A stretch of DNA of 64,000 nucleotides from Rhodanobacter spathiphylli B39 (lineage in GTDB: Bacteria; Pseudomonadota; Gammaproteobacteria; Xanthomonadales; Rhodanobacteraceae): positions 62,001 through 126,000 of the forward strand of contig NZ_AJXT01000012.1 of assembly GCF_000264295.1 (NCBI RefSeq), read 5' to 3'. Within the stretch, counting starts at the first letter, position 1, and each line of letters opens with the position of its first letter. The position numbers and the translations under genes are program-made. The notes beneath the pieces were generated by a model that did not search any database, was not told the origin of the DNA, and saw nothing but the letters and a program-made list of their open reading frames with translations. Shown here piece after piece: positions 1 through 9,027 of this stretch.

Positions 1-1
1 A

Positions 2-355
2 AAGCCCTATCGCTTCCTGCGCCTGGACAAGCCCGGCGTGGAACTGCTGGCCGAATTGCTCGACCTGGCGCGCGCACGGCCCGGCATCAATCCGGCGATG
101 CTGGTGGAACATTTCGCCGAGCGCCCCGAATACCCGTCGCTGCAGAAACTGATGGCGGCTACGGTCGTCGGCGAAGCCGAGGCCCAAGCGGCGGAATTCT
201 TCGATGCCCTGCAGCGCATGGAAGACCAGGCGGTCACCCAGCGCCGCGATGCGCTCACCGCGAAGAGCCGCGAAGGCGCGCTGGACAGCGCCGAGAAGGC
301 CGAACTGCGCGAACTGCTGGCCGCCCGCGTGCGCCCGCCGGTGGCGTCGGCGTGA
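2..355 (+). CDS. dnaG: DNA primase, C-terminal fragment (5' end outside window)
   Basis: Only the last 117 codons are present; the reading frame is open from base 2 to a TGA at 353-355. The residues match the C-terminal helicase-binding region of bacterial DnaG: an alpha-helical stretch with the pattern VEHFAERPEYPSLQKL, then a charged helix ending QRRDALTAKSREGAL. In the family this domain docks the primase onto DnaB helicase so that RNA primers are laid at the replication fork; the zinc and TOPRIM catalytic parts would lie upstream of the window. Assignment rests on this short tail alone, so it is good but not certain. Confidence 0.8.
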   Translation, partial: KPYRFLRLDKPGVELLAELLDLARARPGINPAMLVEHFAERPEYPSLQKLMAATVVGEAEAQAAEFFDALQRMEDQAVTQRRDALTAKSREGALDSAEKAELRELLAARVRPPVASA

Positions 356-485
356 CTGCGGTGAACTGCCGCAGGCACGGCCACGTCGCGCACTTTGGCG
401 TAACGCCGCGGACGGGCAGTCATGCGGGTGTGGGATCATGCCTGCCTTCGTCCTGGCGGATCACGCAGGACGCACGGGATTACTG

Positions 486-1106
486 ATGGATCTGTTGCAA
501 CACCTCGTCACGATTTTTGCCGAGAACGGCTACGTTGCCGTCTTCCTCGCGCTGATGATCTGTGGCGCCGGCCTGCCGCTGCCCGAAGACATCACCCTGG
601 TCGCCGGCGGCGTGATCGCCGGGCTGGGCTATGCAAACGTCCACGTGATGGTCGCCCTGGCGATGTTCGGCGTGCTGCTGGGCGACTGCGCGATCTTCCT
701 GCTGGGCCACCATTACGGCGCGCGCATCCTGAAGTGGCGTTTCGTGGCGCGCATCCTCACGCCCTCGCGCTACTGCAAGGTGCAGGACAAGTTCCAGCGC
801 TACGGCAACCGCGTGCTGTTCTTCGCCCGCTTCCTGCCCGGCATGCGCACCACCATCTACCTCACCGCCGGCATGACCCATCGCGTGTCGTTCCTGCGCT
901 TCCTGCTGATCGACACCGTGGCCGCGCTGATCAGCGTGCCGTTCTGGGTCTACCTAGGCTTCCTGGGCGCCGACAACCATGCATGGCTGGTGAAGTGGAT
1001 CCATCGCGGCCAGAGCAGCCTGTGGGCCCTGGTCGGCATTCTCGCGCTGATCGGACTGGTGCTGTGGTGGCGCCGGAAGCACCGCGACCAGTGCGGGCTG
1101 GACTGA
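486..1106 (+). CDS. DedA family membrane protein
   Basis: A 206-residue polytopic inner-membrane protein. It carries the DedA/SNARE-associated signature: GLPLPEDI near residue 30, and FARFLPGMRTTIYLTAGM near residues 115-132, with hydrophobic segments on both sides and at the C-terminus, followed by a basic tail. DedA proteins are thought to move undecaprenyl phosphate or phospholipids across the inner membrane and support proton-motive force and envelope integrity. The start ATG at 486 was chosen because the family begins with a short helix (MDLLQHLVTIFAENG); the open frame extends upstream into dnaG but that part has no family character. It follows dnaG by about 130 bases and precedes the SBF transporter by 9 bases, so those two are probably cotranscribed. 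Confidence 0.88.
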   Translation: MDLLQHLVTIFAENGYVAVFLALMICGAGLPLPEDITLVAGGVIAGLGYANVHVMVALAMFGVLLGDCAIFLLGHHYGARILKWRFVARILTPSRYCKVQDKFQRYGNRVLFFARFLPGMRTTIYLTAGMTHRVSFLRFLLIDTVAALISVPFWVYLGFLGADNHAWLVKWIHRGQSSLWALVGILALIGLVLWWRRKHRDQCGLD

Positions 1107-1115
1107 CTACCCGAC

Positions 1116-2117
1116 ATGTCGTCGCGTCGCCTGCTGCCGGACCCTTTCACCCTCGCCCTGCTCGCCACCGTCATGCTGGCCTCGCTGCTGCCTTGCCGTG
1201 GCGAGCTGGCGCGGATCTTCGACGGGATCACCGACGCGGCCATCGCGCTGCTGTTCTTCCTGCACGGCGCCAAGCTGCCACGCTCGGCCATCATGCAGGG
1301 GCTGAGCCACTGGCGGCTGCACCTCACCGTATTCACCGGCACCTTCGTGCTGTTCCCGCTGCTGGGCCTGGCGCTGCGACCATTGGGCCACGCGCTGCTC
1401 ACGCCGGATCTCTACCTCGGTCTGCTGTTCGTCTGCGCGCTGCCCTCGACCGTGCAATCGTCGATCGCGTTCACCTCGATCGCCGGCGGCAATGTCCCGG
1501 CCGCCGTGGTCAGCGCCTCGATGTCGAACCTGATCGGCATCGCGCTGACCCCGCTGCTGGTCGGCCTGCTGCTGGCCACCCGCGGCGGCGGCGCCTCGTG
1601 GCAAGGCGTGCTGGACATCGTGCTGCAGTTGCTGCTGCCGTTCGCGCTCGGCCATGGCGCGCGGCGCTGGATCGGTGGCTGGATCGATCGGCACAAGCCC
1701 GTGCTCGGCTACACCGACCGCGGCACGATCCTGCTGGTGGTCTACACCGCCTTCAGCGCGGCAGTGGTCGAAGGCCTGTGGCGCGACACGCCGCTCTCGG
1801 CGCTGCTGTCCACCCTGGCGATGTGCGGCCTGTTGCTGGCGCTGATGATGCCCATCCTGGCCTGCGCCGCACGACGGCTGGGCTTCTCCCGCGAGGACGA
1901 GATCACGATCGTCTTCTGCGGTTCGAAGAAGAGCATGGCCAGCGGCATCCCGATGGCCAAGATCCTGTTCGCCGGCCAGCTCGGCGGCCTCGGCGCGCTG
2001 GTGCTGCCGCTGATGATCTTCCATCAGCTGCAACTGGTGGTGTGCGCAGTGGTGGCGCGTCGATATGCGACGCGCGGGGTGCGCCGCGTTGGCGAGGATG
2101 ATCGCGACGCGGATTGA
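1116..2117 (+). CDS. SBF-like bile acid:sodium symporter family protein (YfeH type)
   Basis: A 333-residue membrane protein with about nine to ten hydrophobic segments spread over its length. The first segment after the N-terminus and the stretch DAAIALLFFLHGAKL (residues about 43-57) match the SBF_like/YfeH branch of the bile acid:Na+ symporter superfamily. The family signature FCGSKKSMASGIPMAK lies near residues 268-283. YfeH-type members are secondary transporters of the inner membrane, but the substrate of this branch is generally unknown; bile acid is unlikely for an environmental bacterium. It starts 9 bases after the DedA gene. Confidence 0.82.
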   Translation: MSSRRLLPDPFTLALLATVMLASLLPCRGELARIFDGITDAAIALLFFLHGAKLPRSAIMQGLSHWRLHLTVFTGTFVLFPLLGLALRPLGHALLTPDLYLGLLFVCALPSTVQSSIAFTSIAGGNVPAAVVSASMSNLIGIALTPLLVGLLLATRGGGASWQGVLDIVLQLLLPFALGHGARRWIGGWIDRHKPVLGYTDRGTILLVVYTAFSAAVVEGLWRDTPLSALLSTLAMCGLLLALMMPILACAARRLGFSREDEITIVFCGSKKSMASGIPMAKILFAGQLGGLGALVLPLMIFHQLQLVVCAVVARRYATRGVRRVGEDDRDAD

Positions 2118-2409
2118 TTCGGGGGTGTCGTCGAGCGGTTGTTTCGCACGCGATGCTTTTGCTGGATTCAGACGTCATCCTGCAGAGGGCACGTTACTTT
2201 TCTCCTTACCGATGCGACTCAAAAGCTCAAGTGCAGAGCGGTCGATCGCCTTCGGCGACCGAGTCACTTTTCTCTTGCGTGGCCACTCAGAGAAAGGTGG
2301 CTCGGCTGCCATAGGCAGACGAAAGCTTTTCGCTTTGAATGCTACGGGCAAAGCAAGAGCATCGCGCACAGAATGAACTTCGACAAAAAAGGCCGGAGCG
2401 CCGAGCGGG
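2118..2409. other. Intergenic stretch with small dyads, no gene seen
   Basis: About 290 bases between the convergent SBF transporter and mgtA genes, lower in GC than the surroundings. No open frame here looks coding. Small inverted repeats are visible: a hairpin at 2242-2262 closed by GGCGA, CTTTTCTC facing GAGAAAGG around 2267-2297, and AAAGC/GCTTT at 2322-2336. It may contain the transcription ends of both genes, but no clear T-tract terminator is seen. Motifs such as ACTTTTCTC recur within it (2190s and 2260s). Confidence 0.4.
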
Positions 2410-5043
2410 TCATAGCCAGCGGCCGTACCGTCGGATGTAGATCAGTTTCATCAGCTGGGTGAGCACGCAGTAGCTGACCAGGGTCAGCGCCAGCCAGGCG
2501 AAATACATCGGTGGCAGGGGTGCCATGCCGATCTTCGCGCCCAGTGCGCTGAACGGGATAAGCATGCCGATCACGATGACCGCGAGGGTCAGGCCCAGCA
2601 CCGGAGCGGCGGCAATGCTTTGCACGAACGGGATGCGCCGGGTGCGGATCATGTGCACGATCAGAGTCTGCGACAGCAGGCCCTCGATGAACCAGCCGGA
2701 CTGGAACAGCGACTGGTGGGCGACCGTGCTGGCGCCGAAGACGTGCCACATCAGCCAGAACGTGGTGATGTCGAAGATCGAGCTGACCGGGCCGATCCAC
2801 ACCATGAAACGGCCGATGTCGCCGGCATCCCACTTGCGCGGCCGGCTCAGGTATTCCTCGTCCATGCGGTCGAACGGAATCGACAGCTGCGAGATGTCGT
2901 ACAGCAGGTTCTGCACCAGGATCTGCAGCGGCAGCATCGGCAGGAACGGCAGGAAGGCGCTGGCCACCAGCACGCTGAACACGTTGCCGAAGTTCGAGCT
3001 GGCGGTCATCTTGATGTACTTCATGATGTTGCCGAAGGTGACGCGTCCTTCCAGCACGCCCTCCTCCAGCACCATCAGGTTCTTTTCCAGCAGGATGATG
3101 TCGGCCGATTCCTTGGCGATGTCGGTGGCGGTATCCACCGAGATGCCGACGTCGGCGTCGTGCAGTGCCGGCGCATCGTTGATGCCGTCGCCGAGGAAGC
3201 CGACGGTGTGGCCGAGCCGCTGCAGCGAACGCACCACGCGGGCCTTCTGCAACGGCGACATCTTGGCGAACACGGTGACACGTGCCACCAGGGTGTCCAG
3301 TGCGGCATCGTCCAGAACCTCGATCTCGCGGCCCTCGACCGAATGGGTGACGTCGAGCCCGACCTCGCGGCAGATCTTGCGTGTCACCGCCTCGTTGTCG
3401 CCGGTGATCACCTTGACCTCGACGCCGTGCTGGTTGAGCGCGCGAATCGCGGTGGCGGCCGAATCCTTCGGCGGATCGAGGAAGGCCAGGCAGCCAACCG
3501 CGACCAGACCGCTTTCGTCGGCCACGCCGTAGGGGCGCGCGTGCGCGGGTTCGCGCCGCACCGCGACCACCAGCACGCGCAGGCCATCCTCGTTGAGGCG
3601 GTGGGTCATCGCCTTGATCTCGCGGCGGCGCTCGTCGGTCAGCGGCTCGGTGATGTCGCCGGTTTTCGCGAATGCGCAGATCGACAGCATCTCCTCGACC
3701 GCGCCCTTGCAGATCAGCACATGCTCGCCGTCGCCGTCGGCGACCACCACCGACATGCGCCGGCGCTGGAAGTCGAACGGGATTTCGTCGATCACCCGAT
3801 AGCGCCGGGCCGCCGACTCAAGGTCGCGATGCTCCAGCACTGCCTTGTCCATCAGGTTCTTCAGGCCGGTCTGGAAGCGGCTGTTGAGGTAGCCGTATTC
3901 CAGTGCCTCGTCCGACTCCTCGCCGTCGAGGTCGAGATGGCGCTCCAGCACGATCCTGTCCAGGGTCAGCGTGCCGGTCTTGTCGGTGCACAGCACGTCC
4001 ATCGCGCCGAAGTTCTGGATCGCGTTGAGCCGCTTCACCACCACCTTGCGCCGCGACATCGCCAGCGCACCCTTGGACAGGTTCGCCGTGACGATCAGCG
4101 GCAGCATCTCCGGAGTCAGGCCCACCGCGACGGAAAGGCCGAACAGGAAGGCCTGCAGGAAGCTGCCCTTGTCGATCCAGTTGATCGCGATCACCACTGG
4201 CACCATCACCAGCATGAAGCGGATCAGCAGCCAGCTGACCGAGTTCACCCCGCGATCGAAGCTGGTCTGCACGCGCTGGCCCGACATGCTGTGCGCCAGC
4301 GAGCCCAGGTAGGTCTGCATGCCGGTGGCCACCACCACGGCGGTGGCGGTGCCGCTGACCACGTTGGTGCCCATGTAGCAGACACTGGCCAGGTCCAGCG
4401 GATTGCCGCCGTCGGCGGGATCGACGCGGGCAGGCGTGGGCGCGGACTTCTCGACCGGCAGCGATTCGCCGGTGAGGATCGCCTGGCTGATGAACAGGTC
4501 CTTGGCGCCGAGCAGGCGCAGGTCGGCAGGCACCATGTCGCCCGCACCCAGGTGCACGATGTCGCCGGCCACCAGTTCGACCACCGGCACCTCGAGCTGC
4601 TCGCTGTGGCCGTCGGAGGCGCGCCGCGTCACCGTGGCGGTGTTGCGCACCATCGCCTTCAGGCTTTCGGCGGCGCGCGTCGAACGGTATTCCTGGGTGA
4701 AGCTCAGCAGCACGCTGATGCCGACCATCACCGCAATGATCAGCGGCCCGGTGAGGTCGCCGCCGTCGGTGAACAGCTGCACGCCGGCCAGCACCAGCAG
4801 CACCACGATGAACGGGTTCCTGAAGGCGTGCAGCAGCTGCAGCGTCCAGTGGGGCGGCTTTTCGTGCGAGACCTCGTTCGCCCCGTCGCGATGCAGGCGC
4901 GCCTCGATCCGGGCGGCGTCGAGCCCGCCGGTCGAGGTTTCCAGCTCGGCCAGCAAGGCGCTGTTTTCGCGAAACGCGTGCGCGGCCACGACGGCGGCCT
5001 TGCCACCCGGGCGGTGGGCGGGCGTGGGAAGGATCTTGCTCAT
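2410..5043 (-). CDS. mgtA: Magnesium-translocating P-type ATPase
   Basis: An 877-residue P3B-type ATPase that imports Mg2+ across the inner membrane at the expense of ATP. Visible: the N-terminal cation-ATPase region (GANEVSHEKPPHW), actuator loop LTGESLPVEK, phosphorylation site CTDKTGTLTLDR, hinge GDGINDAPALHDADVGIS, and hydrophobic helices at the C-terminus. Length is typical of MgtA/MgtB. ATG at 5043 is preferred; an in-frame GTG at 5106 would add 21 basic residues without family character. The gene is preceded by a roughly 400-600 base leader with strong hairpins and a short ORF (5230-5454), which suggests post-transcriptional control as known for mgtA in enteric bacteria, though the leader here is not recognisably the same. 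Confidence 0.93.
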   Translation of the reverse strand: MSKILPTPAHRPGGKAAVVAAHAFRENSALLAELETSTGGLDAARIEARLHRDGANEVSHEKPPHWTLQLLHAFRNPFIVVLLVLAGVQLFTDGGDLTGPLIIAVMVGISVLLSFTQEYRSTRAAESLKAMVRNTATVTRRASDGHSEQLEVPVVELVAGDIVHLGAGDMVPADLRLLGAKDLFISQAILTGESLPVEKSAPTPARVDPADGGNPLDLASVCYMGTNVVSGTATAVVVATGMQTYLGSLAHSMSGQRVQTSFDRGVNSVSWLLIRFMLVMVPVVIAINWIDKGSFLQAFLFGLSVAVGLTPEMLPLIVTANLSKGALAMSRRKVVVKRLNAIQNFGAMDVLCTDKTGTLTLDRIVLERHLDLDGEESDEALEYGYLNSRFQTGLKNLMDKAVLEHRDLESAARRYRVIDEIPFDFQRRRMSVVVADGDGEHVLICKGAVEEMLSICAFAKTGDITEPLTDERRREIKAMTHRLNEDGLRVLVVAVRREPAHARPYGVADESGLVAVGCLAFLDPPKDSAATAIRALNQHGVEVKVITGDNEAVTRKICREVGLDVTHSVEGREIEVLDDAALDTLVARVTVFAKMSPLQKARVVRSLQRLGHTVGFLGDGINDAPALHDADVGISVDTATDIAKESADIILLEKNLMVLEEGVLEGRVTFGNIMKYIKMTASSNFGNVFSVLVASAFLPFLPMLPLQILVQNLLYDISQLSIPFDRMDEEYLSRPRKWDAGDIGRFMVWIGPVSSIFDITTFWLMWHVFGASTVAHQSLFQSGWFIEGLLSQTLIVHMIRTRRIPFVQSIAAAPVLGLTLAVIVIGMLIPFSALGAKIGMAPLPPMYFAWLALTLVSYCVLTQLMKLIYIRRYGRWL

Positions 5044-5229
5044 GTTTCGTTTCCGTGGGGCGGAATGCGATGCGGCGAAGCGCCAGCCACGTCGGGCCGA
5101 CGTCACGTCAACCGGAGTTGCAGGGACTCGGAAGCTGTTTCGGCGGGCGGCGCACGGCGCCCGCCGGCGCCGGCTACGCCGGCCCTGGCGATGGCGGAGG
5201 CCACCCGGGATGGCGGATTCCGGCCTTCA

Positions 5230-5454
5230 TCAGCGCGTGGCACCGCGGCGGTGATGACGGGAGGATTTCAGGAAGGACGCCGGTTCGCGGCGAGCGGTGC
5301 CACGGCTGTCGCGCTCTGCGCAAGCCACGTCTTGCGTGCCCGGCAGGGGCGCGGGCACGGTCACGCTGAATTCGGGCATGGCGGCCCCGCCGCGAACGGC
5401 GGGCGCGCGCCGGCCTGCAAGGTGCAGGCGGAAAAAATCGTGAAGGAGCTTCAT
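5230..5454 (-). CDS. Candidate 74-residue leader ORF upstream of mgtA
   Basis: Short open frame on the mgtA strand, ending 186 bases before the mgtA start. The N-terminus is MKLLHDFFRLHLAG; the rest is Arg/Ala/Pro-rich with no domain I recognise. Its main support is a good ribosome site, AGGAG on the minus strand at 5463-5467, eight bases before ATG. That site sits inside a strong hairpin (5458-5500). It could be a regulatory leader peptide comparable in role to MgtL, or a chance ORF in GC-rich DNA. No homology claim is made. Confidence 0.35.
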   Translation of the reverse strand: MKLLHDFFRLHLAGRRAPAVRGGAAMPEFSVTVPAPLPGTQDVACAERDSRGTARREPASFLKSSRHHRRGATR

Positions 5455-5457
5455 CAG

Positions 5458-5544
5458 CCCATCTCCTCATGACGACGCCGGTGGCGTCCTCAGGAGTGGG
5501 CCGGACTTTCCCTAGCGGAAAGCACCAGCCGACCGCAGGCGGTC
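5458..5544 (-). promoter_or_regulatory. Structured mgtA leader with ribosome-site-sequestering hairpin
   Basis: Three consecutive hairpins on the mgtA strand. The first is GACCGC/GCGGTC (5531-5544) and the second CTTTCC/GGAAAG (5506-5522). The third, at 5458-5500, pairs CCCA-CTCCT with AGGAG-a-TGGG (one bulged A) and has an inner GACGCC/GGCGTC stem. Its right arm is the Shine-Dalgarno AGGAG of the 74-residue leader ORF, so folding would block that start. Position upstream of mgtA suggests Mg2+-responsive or translation-coupled control, but I could not match it to the M-box or any riboswitch consensus I know. Confidence 0.45.
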
Positions 5545-5757
5545 GCCGCAGGCGTTCAACTTGTTATGCGGCGCCGGCACCCGAAGCGAGCGGATGTCGA
5601 CGTTGCGACTAGGGTAAACGTCCATATGCCTTGGTTAGTCAGGACAGGAAGCCGGCCGGCGCAAGCGCGCCGGAGGGCGCGCGCATTTTGGTGCGGCGCC
5701 GCGCGGGTGTCAATCGGCAAACGCCGCGTCGTTTGCCGCCATGCGAAATCGCCGTCT

Positions 5758-5766
5758 TGCTATATT
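5758..5766 (+). promoter_or_regulatory. Candidate extended -10 promoter for the TPR-sulfotransferase gene
   Basis: TGCTATATT matches the extended -10 form TGnTATAAT in one of the few AT-rich patches upstream of the ATG at 5848. No -35 box at normal spacing is obvious (TTGCCG at 5733 would be 22 bases away), as is typical for extended -10 promoters. Predicted leader is about 75 bases. Confidence 0.4.
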
Positions 5767-5847
5767 GCCCGACTACCGCGCGCCGGGAGTGCCTGAACCG
5801 GATCGACCGCACGGCGCCGACACCAACCGAATCAGCTGCGAAATCCC

Positions 5848-7440
5848 ATGACCAACGCGACGTCGCACCACCCCCCAGAGGAGCTCCTGGCCCAAGCCGG
5901 CGCCGCGTTGAACCGGGGGGACTCGCAGCAGGCCGGTTCGCTTGCCATGCGCGTACTGCAGGTCGATCCGCGGCACCCCGAAGCCAACTACGTGGCCGGT
6001 CTGGCAGCCATGGCTCTGCGTCGGTTGCCCCAGGCACTCGAACATCTACACAAGGCAGCGAGTTTGCAGCCACGGCATGCCGGTTATGCGGTGCAGTTCG
6101 CCCGGGCACTTGTACGCGCCCATCGCACCGGCGAAGCGTTGCAGGTTGCCAATGTCGCATTGTCCCTGGATCCCGCCGATCCGATGCTGCTGGATCTGCT
6201 GGGGACGGTCTACATGCAGTGCCATGCGCATGAGCGGGCCGGTGCACTATATCGACGGGCCGCAGGCCTGCTCCCCGACAATCCGACCTGTCGCTTCAAT
6301 TACGCCACCTCGCTGGTATTGAGCGGTGATGTCGTGCTGGCCGAACGCGAGCTTGACGCCTGTCTGGCGCTGGCACCGGACTACTGGCCTGCGTACAACG
6401 TGCGTTCGCGGCTGCGCCGACAGAGCCCGGCCCGCAACCATGTCGAACACCTTCGGGCACTCGCACGGCAGGCGGATGATCCGCGTGCAAAGTTCCAACT
6501 GCACACGGCACTGGCCAAGGAATACGAAGATCTTGGCGAGTATGCCAAGGCATTTGAACATCTGGTGACCGGCAAGGCTGCAAACCGCGGCGCAAGGCAA
6601 TATTCGATTCAACGCGATGAAGCTGTGGTGGAGGCGCTGATCCACCGCTTTCCCGAAGTCCAGCCGCAGCCATCGGCCTGTCTGTCCGATGAGCCAATCT
6701 TCGTCATGGGCATGCCGCGCACAGGCACCACTCTGGTCGAGCGCATTCTGTCCAGTCACCCGGAAGTCTATGCAGCGGGTGAACTGCAAAACTTCGGCGT
6801 CATGCTGGAGCGTCTTTCCGGTGGCCGCTCTCCGGTGATGCTGGATGCGAACGTGATCGATCGCACTCGCCATATTCACTGGCAGCAGCTGGGCGATCTC
6901 TATCTCTCCAGCACGCGACCCGCGACCAGCCTGAAGCCGCGATTCATCGACAAACTGCCTCACAATTTTCTCTATGCCGGCTTCATCGCGAACGCCTTGC
7001 CCAACGCGAAGATGATTTGTTTGCGACGCAATCCACTGGACAGTTGCCTCAGCAATTTTCGTGAGCCGTTTACGGAGAGTTCGCCGCTCCACGGCTACTC
7101 TTTCGACCTGCTCGACACCGGTCGCTATTACATCCTTTTCGACCGATTGATGGCGCACTGGCAACGTGTCCTGCCTGGCCGCATCCTTGAGGTGGACTAT
7201 GAAACCCTGGTGACGGAGCCCGAGACCAGCACCCGCCAGTTGCTGGAACATTGCCGCCTTCCTTGGAACGACGCATGCCTGCACTCCGAGCACAACAGGG
7301 CACCCGCGACCACGGCCAGCGCAGTGCAGGTGCGCGCACCGATCCATCAGGCCGCGGTGGGGCGCTGGAAGAAGTACGCGGCACAGTTGGGCGAATTGCA
7401 GGAGCTGCTTGGCTCGGCCGGAATCAGCTCTGACCGCTGA
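5848..7440 (+). CDS. TPR-repeat sulfotransferase family protein
   Basis: A 530-residue protein with an N-terminal array of tetratricopeptide repeats (about residues 8-200; units such as GDSQQAGSLAMRVLQVDPRH) and a C-terminal sulfotransferase domain. The PAPS-binding P-loop reads FVMGMPRTGTTLVERILSSH near residue 285, and the second PAPS-binding element LRRNPLDSCLSNF near residue 392. Such proteins transfer sulfate from PAPS to an acceptor; TPRs usually recruit the acceptor, which is unknown here. GC content is lower than in neighbouring genes, possibly a sign of different history. A diverged paralogue lies at 48683-50278. No genes for PAPS synthesis are nearby. Confidence 0.88.
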   Translation: MTNATSHHPPEELLAQAGAALNRGDSQQAGSLAMRVLQVDPRHPEANYVAGLAAMALRRLPQALEHLHKAASLQPRHAGYAVQFARALVRAHRTGEALQVANVALSLDPADPMLLDLLGTVYMQCHAHERAGALYRRAAGLLPDNPTCRFNYATSLVLSGDVVLAERELDACLALAPDYWPAYNVRSRLRRQSPARNHVEHLRALARQADDPRAKFQLHTALAKEYEDLGEYAKAFEHLVTGKAANRGARQYSIQRDEAVVEALIHRFPEVQPQPSACLSDEPIFVMGMPRTGTTLVERILSSHPEVYAAGELQNFGVMLERLSGGRSPVMLDANVIDRTRHIHWQQLGDLYLSSTRPATSLKPRFIDKLPHNFLYAGFIANALPNAKMICLRRNPLDSCLSNFREPFTESSPLHGYSFDLLDTGRYYILFDRLMAHWQRVLPGRILEVDYETLVTEPETSTRQLLEHCRLPWNDACLHSEHNRAPATTASAVQVRAPIHQAAVGRWKKYAAQLGELQELLGSAGISSDR

Positions 7441-7505
7441 CGCGGTGTCCCGCCTCGAAGGCCATCGGAACAGCAGAACCAGCGAGCCGGAACGCGGCAG
7501 CGCGA

Positions 7506-8492
7506 TCAGATCGCCCGCTGTTGCGCCAATTCAAGATGCATGAGCGGGTCTGTCAGCCAGTGGTCAGCCAGCAGAAACGCGAACAAGGCCATCAAATAGA
7601 TGATGGAGTAGTTGAATACCTTCATCGCGTACAGCTCGTCGGGCGGATTCAACAGACGCACTGCGTAATACAGGAACGCCCCGCCCAGCACCACGGCGCC
7701 GCCGAGGTAGACCAGCCCGCTCATCCCCGTCAGCGCAGGCAACAGGGTCACCAGCACCAGCAGTACGGTGTAGAACAGAATGTGCCAGCGGGTGAACGCC
7801 ACCCCGTGGGTCACCGGCAACATCGGCACCTGAGCGCGCGAATAGTCTTCGCGCCGAAAAATTGCCAGCGCCCAGAAATGCGGTGGTGTCCACACGAAGA
7901 TGATCAGGCACAGCTGCAATGCATATGGATGCAGGGAACCCGTGACAGCAGTCCAGCCGAGCACCGGCGGAATGGCGCCGGCGAGGCCACCGATCACGAT
8001 GTTCTGGGGCGTCGCGCGCTTGAGAAACGCGGTGTAGATCACCGCATACCCGATCAATCCGGCAAAAGTCAGCACCGCGGTCAGCGTGTTGACCAGCAGC
8101 ATCAAAACCACCATCGAGGCGATTCCGAGAACTGACGCGAAGACGAAGACCTGCCTCACGTTGAGCTCTCCGGTCGCCAGCGGACGGTGCGAGGTGCGCA
8201 CCATCACCTTGTCGATGCGCTGGTCGATCAGCTGGTTGAACGCGGCTGCGGAAGAAGATGCCAGCCAGATACCCAGTGTTCCGAACACCAGCGCCTGCCA
8301 TTGCGGCAAACCCGGAACGGCGAGAAACATGCCAATCACGGCGCAAAACACCAACAACGCGACAATGCGTGGCTTCGTCAATTGCAGGTATTGAGAGAGA
8401 TGCGGATTCACGTGAACATTCGGCAACGGGTGGCTGGCCGCGTAGTGTAATACCTCACGAGCGGAGCCGGCCGGATCGCCACCCAGGCTCAC
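7506..8492 (-). CDS. ctaB: Protoheme IX farnesyltransferase (heme O synthase)
   Basis: A 328-residue UbiA-superfamily membrane enzyme that adds a farnesyl group to heme B to make heme O, the precursor of heme A for the aa3 oxidase encoded upstream. The allylic-diphosphate site is seen as [19 protein letters not shown] (residues about 75-95), followed by roughly nine hydrophobic helices. The start is GTG at 8492, overlapping the stop of the EF-hand gene (GTGA), so translation is probably coupled. It is the last gene of the heme A/assembly operon on the minus strand. An upstream extension of about 25 residues precedes the conserved LTKPRIV. Confidence 0.93.
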   Translation of the reverse strand: MSLGGDPAGSAREVLHYAASHPLPNVHVNPHLSQYLQLTKPRIVALLVFCAVIGMFLAVPGLPQWQALVFGTLGIWLASSSAAAFNQLIDQRIDKVMVRTSHRPLATGELNVRQVFVFASVLGIASMVVLMLLVNTLTAVLTFAGLIGYAVIYTAFLKRATPQNIVIGGLAGAIPPVLGWTAVTGSLHPYALQLCLIIFVWTPPHFWALAIFRREDYSRAQVPMLPVTHGVAFTRWHILFYTVLLVLVTLLPALTGMSGLVYLGGAVVLGGAFLYYAVRLLNPPDELYAMKVFNYSIIYLMALFAFLLADHWLTDPLMHLELAQQRAI

Positions 8493-8899
8493 GGTGCCCC
8501 GGCAAGTTCACTGGGCATCGTGTCGGTGTAATTGGCGAACTCCGAATAGTTGAGGCGATGATCGTGATCCAGATCGTATTTTTCGAACTGCGCACGCAGG
8601 ATGGTCATCTTTTCCGGAACCTCCGACCGCGTCAGCAGCATGTCGTGGTTCTTGTCCAACTGCAGGAACATGTCCGTCGACTGCAACGGCGTCATTGACG
8701 GCTTCTTGCGCGAATGGCGAAGGGCTTCGGTCGCCTTCTCGTCAAATGAATCGGCGTTCGCGGCACGTACCTGCTGACTCATTTCCAGCCGGCCGGGAGC
8801 CTGTCCCTTCTGTGCCCGCTCCTGCGCCATTGCGCTGCCGATCCCGACAAGGCAACCCAACGAGAAACCGAACAGCACCATGTACGCGTTAGTCTTCAT
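8489..8899 (-). CDS. Exported EF-hand protein in the oxidase assembly cluster
   Basis: A 136-residue protein with an N-terminal signal peptide ([19 protein letters not shown]...AMA) and two EF-hand loops near the C-terminus: [12 protein letters not shown] and [12 protein letters not shown], both with D/N at positions 1, 3 and 5 and Glu at 12, so both should bind Ca2+. The ATG at 8899 is preceded by AAGGAG; the longer frame to 8971 was rejected. It lies between heme A synthase and heme O synthase and overlaps the latter by 4 bases. In related clusters this slot often holds a SCO copper chaperone; here the role may be Ca2+-dependent sensing or assembly in the periplasm, which is inference. Confidence 0.75.
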   Translation of the reverse strand: MKTNAYMVLFGFSLGCLVGIGSAMAQERAQKGQAPGRLEMSQQVRAANADSFDEKATEALRHSRKKPSMTPLQSTDMFLQLDKNHDMLLTRSEVPEKMTILRAQFEKYDLDHDHRLNYSEFANYTDTMPSELAGAP

Positions 8900-9027
8900 G
8901 AGGGCACTCCTTCGCGATGGGGGTGGCATCACCACGGATACCATTGGTGGCTTGTATACCTCAACGGACATCCGCCCGACCAGATACCCCGGTTTCCGCG
9001 AGGCTTTTCAGCGTGCGGGCCCTCCCG

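Noticed and set aside
2620-5472. A 950-codon open frame antisense to mgtA and its leader
   Set aside because: Composition is dominated by His/Gln/Arg and runs through the regulatory hairpins; mgtA motifs on the other strand are unambiguous.
5458-5640. M-box (ykoK) Mg2+ riboswitch or RNase P RNA fragment (AGGGAAAGTCCGG on the minus strand)
   Set aside because: The conserved M-box core segments are not present, and the RNase P-like string is a short isolated match in a simple hairpin.
5600-5640. PhoP box upstream of mgtA
   Set aside because: Only a single GTTTA half-site on the minus strand was found, without a second half at the proper spacing.
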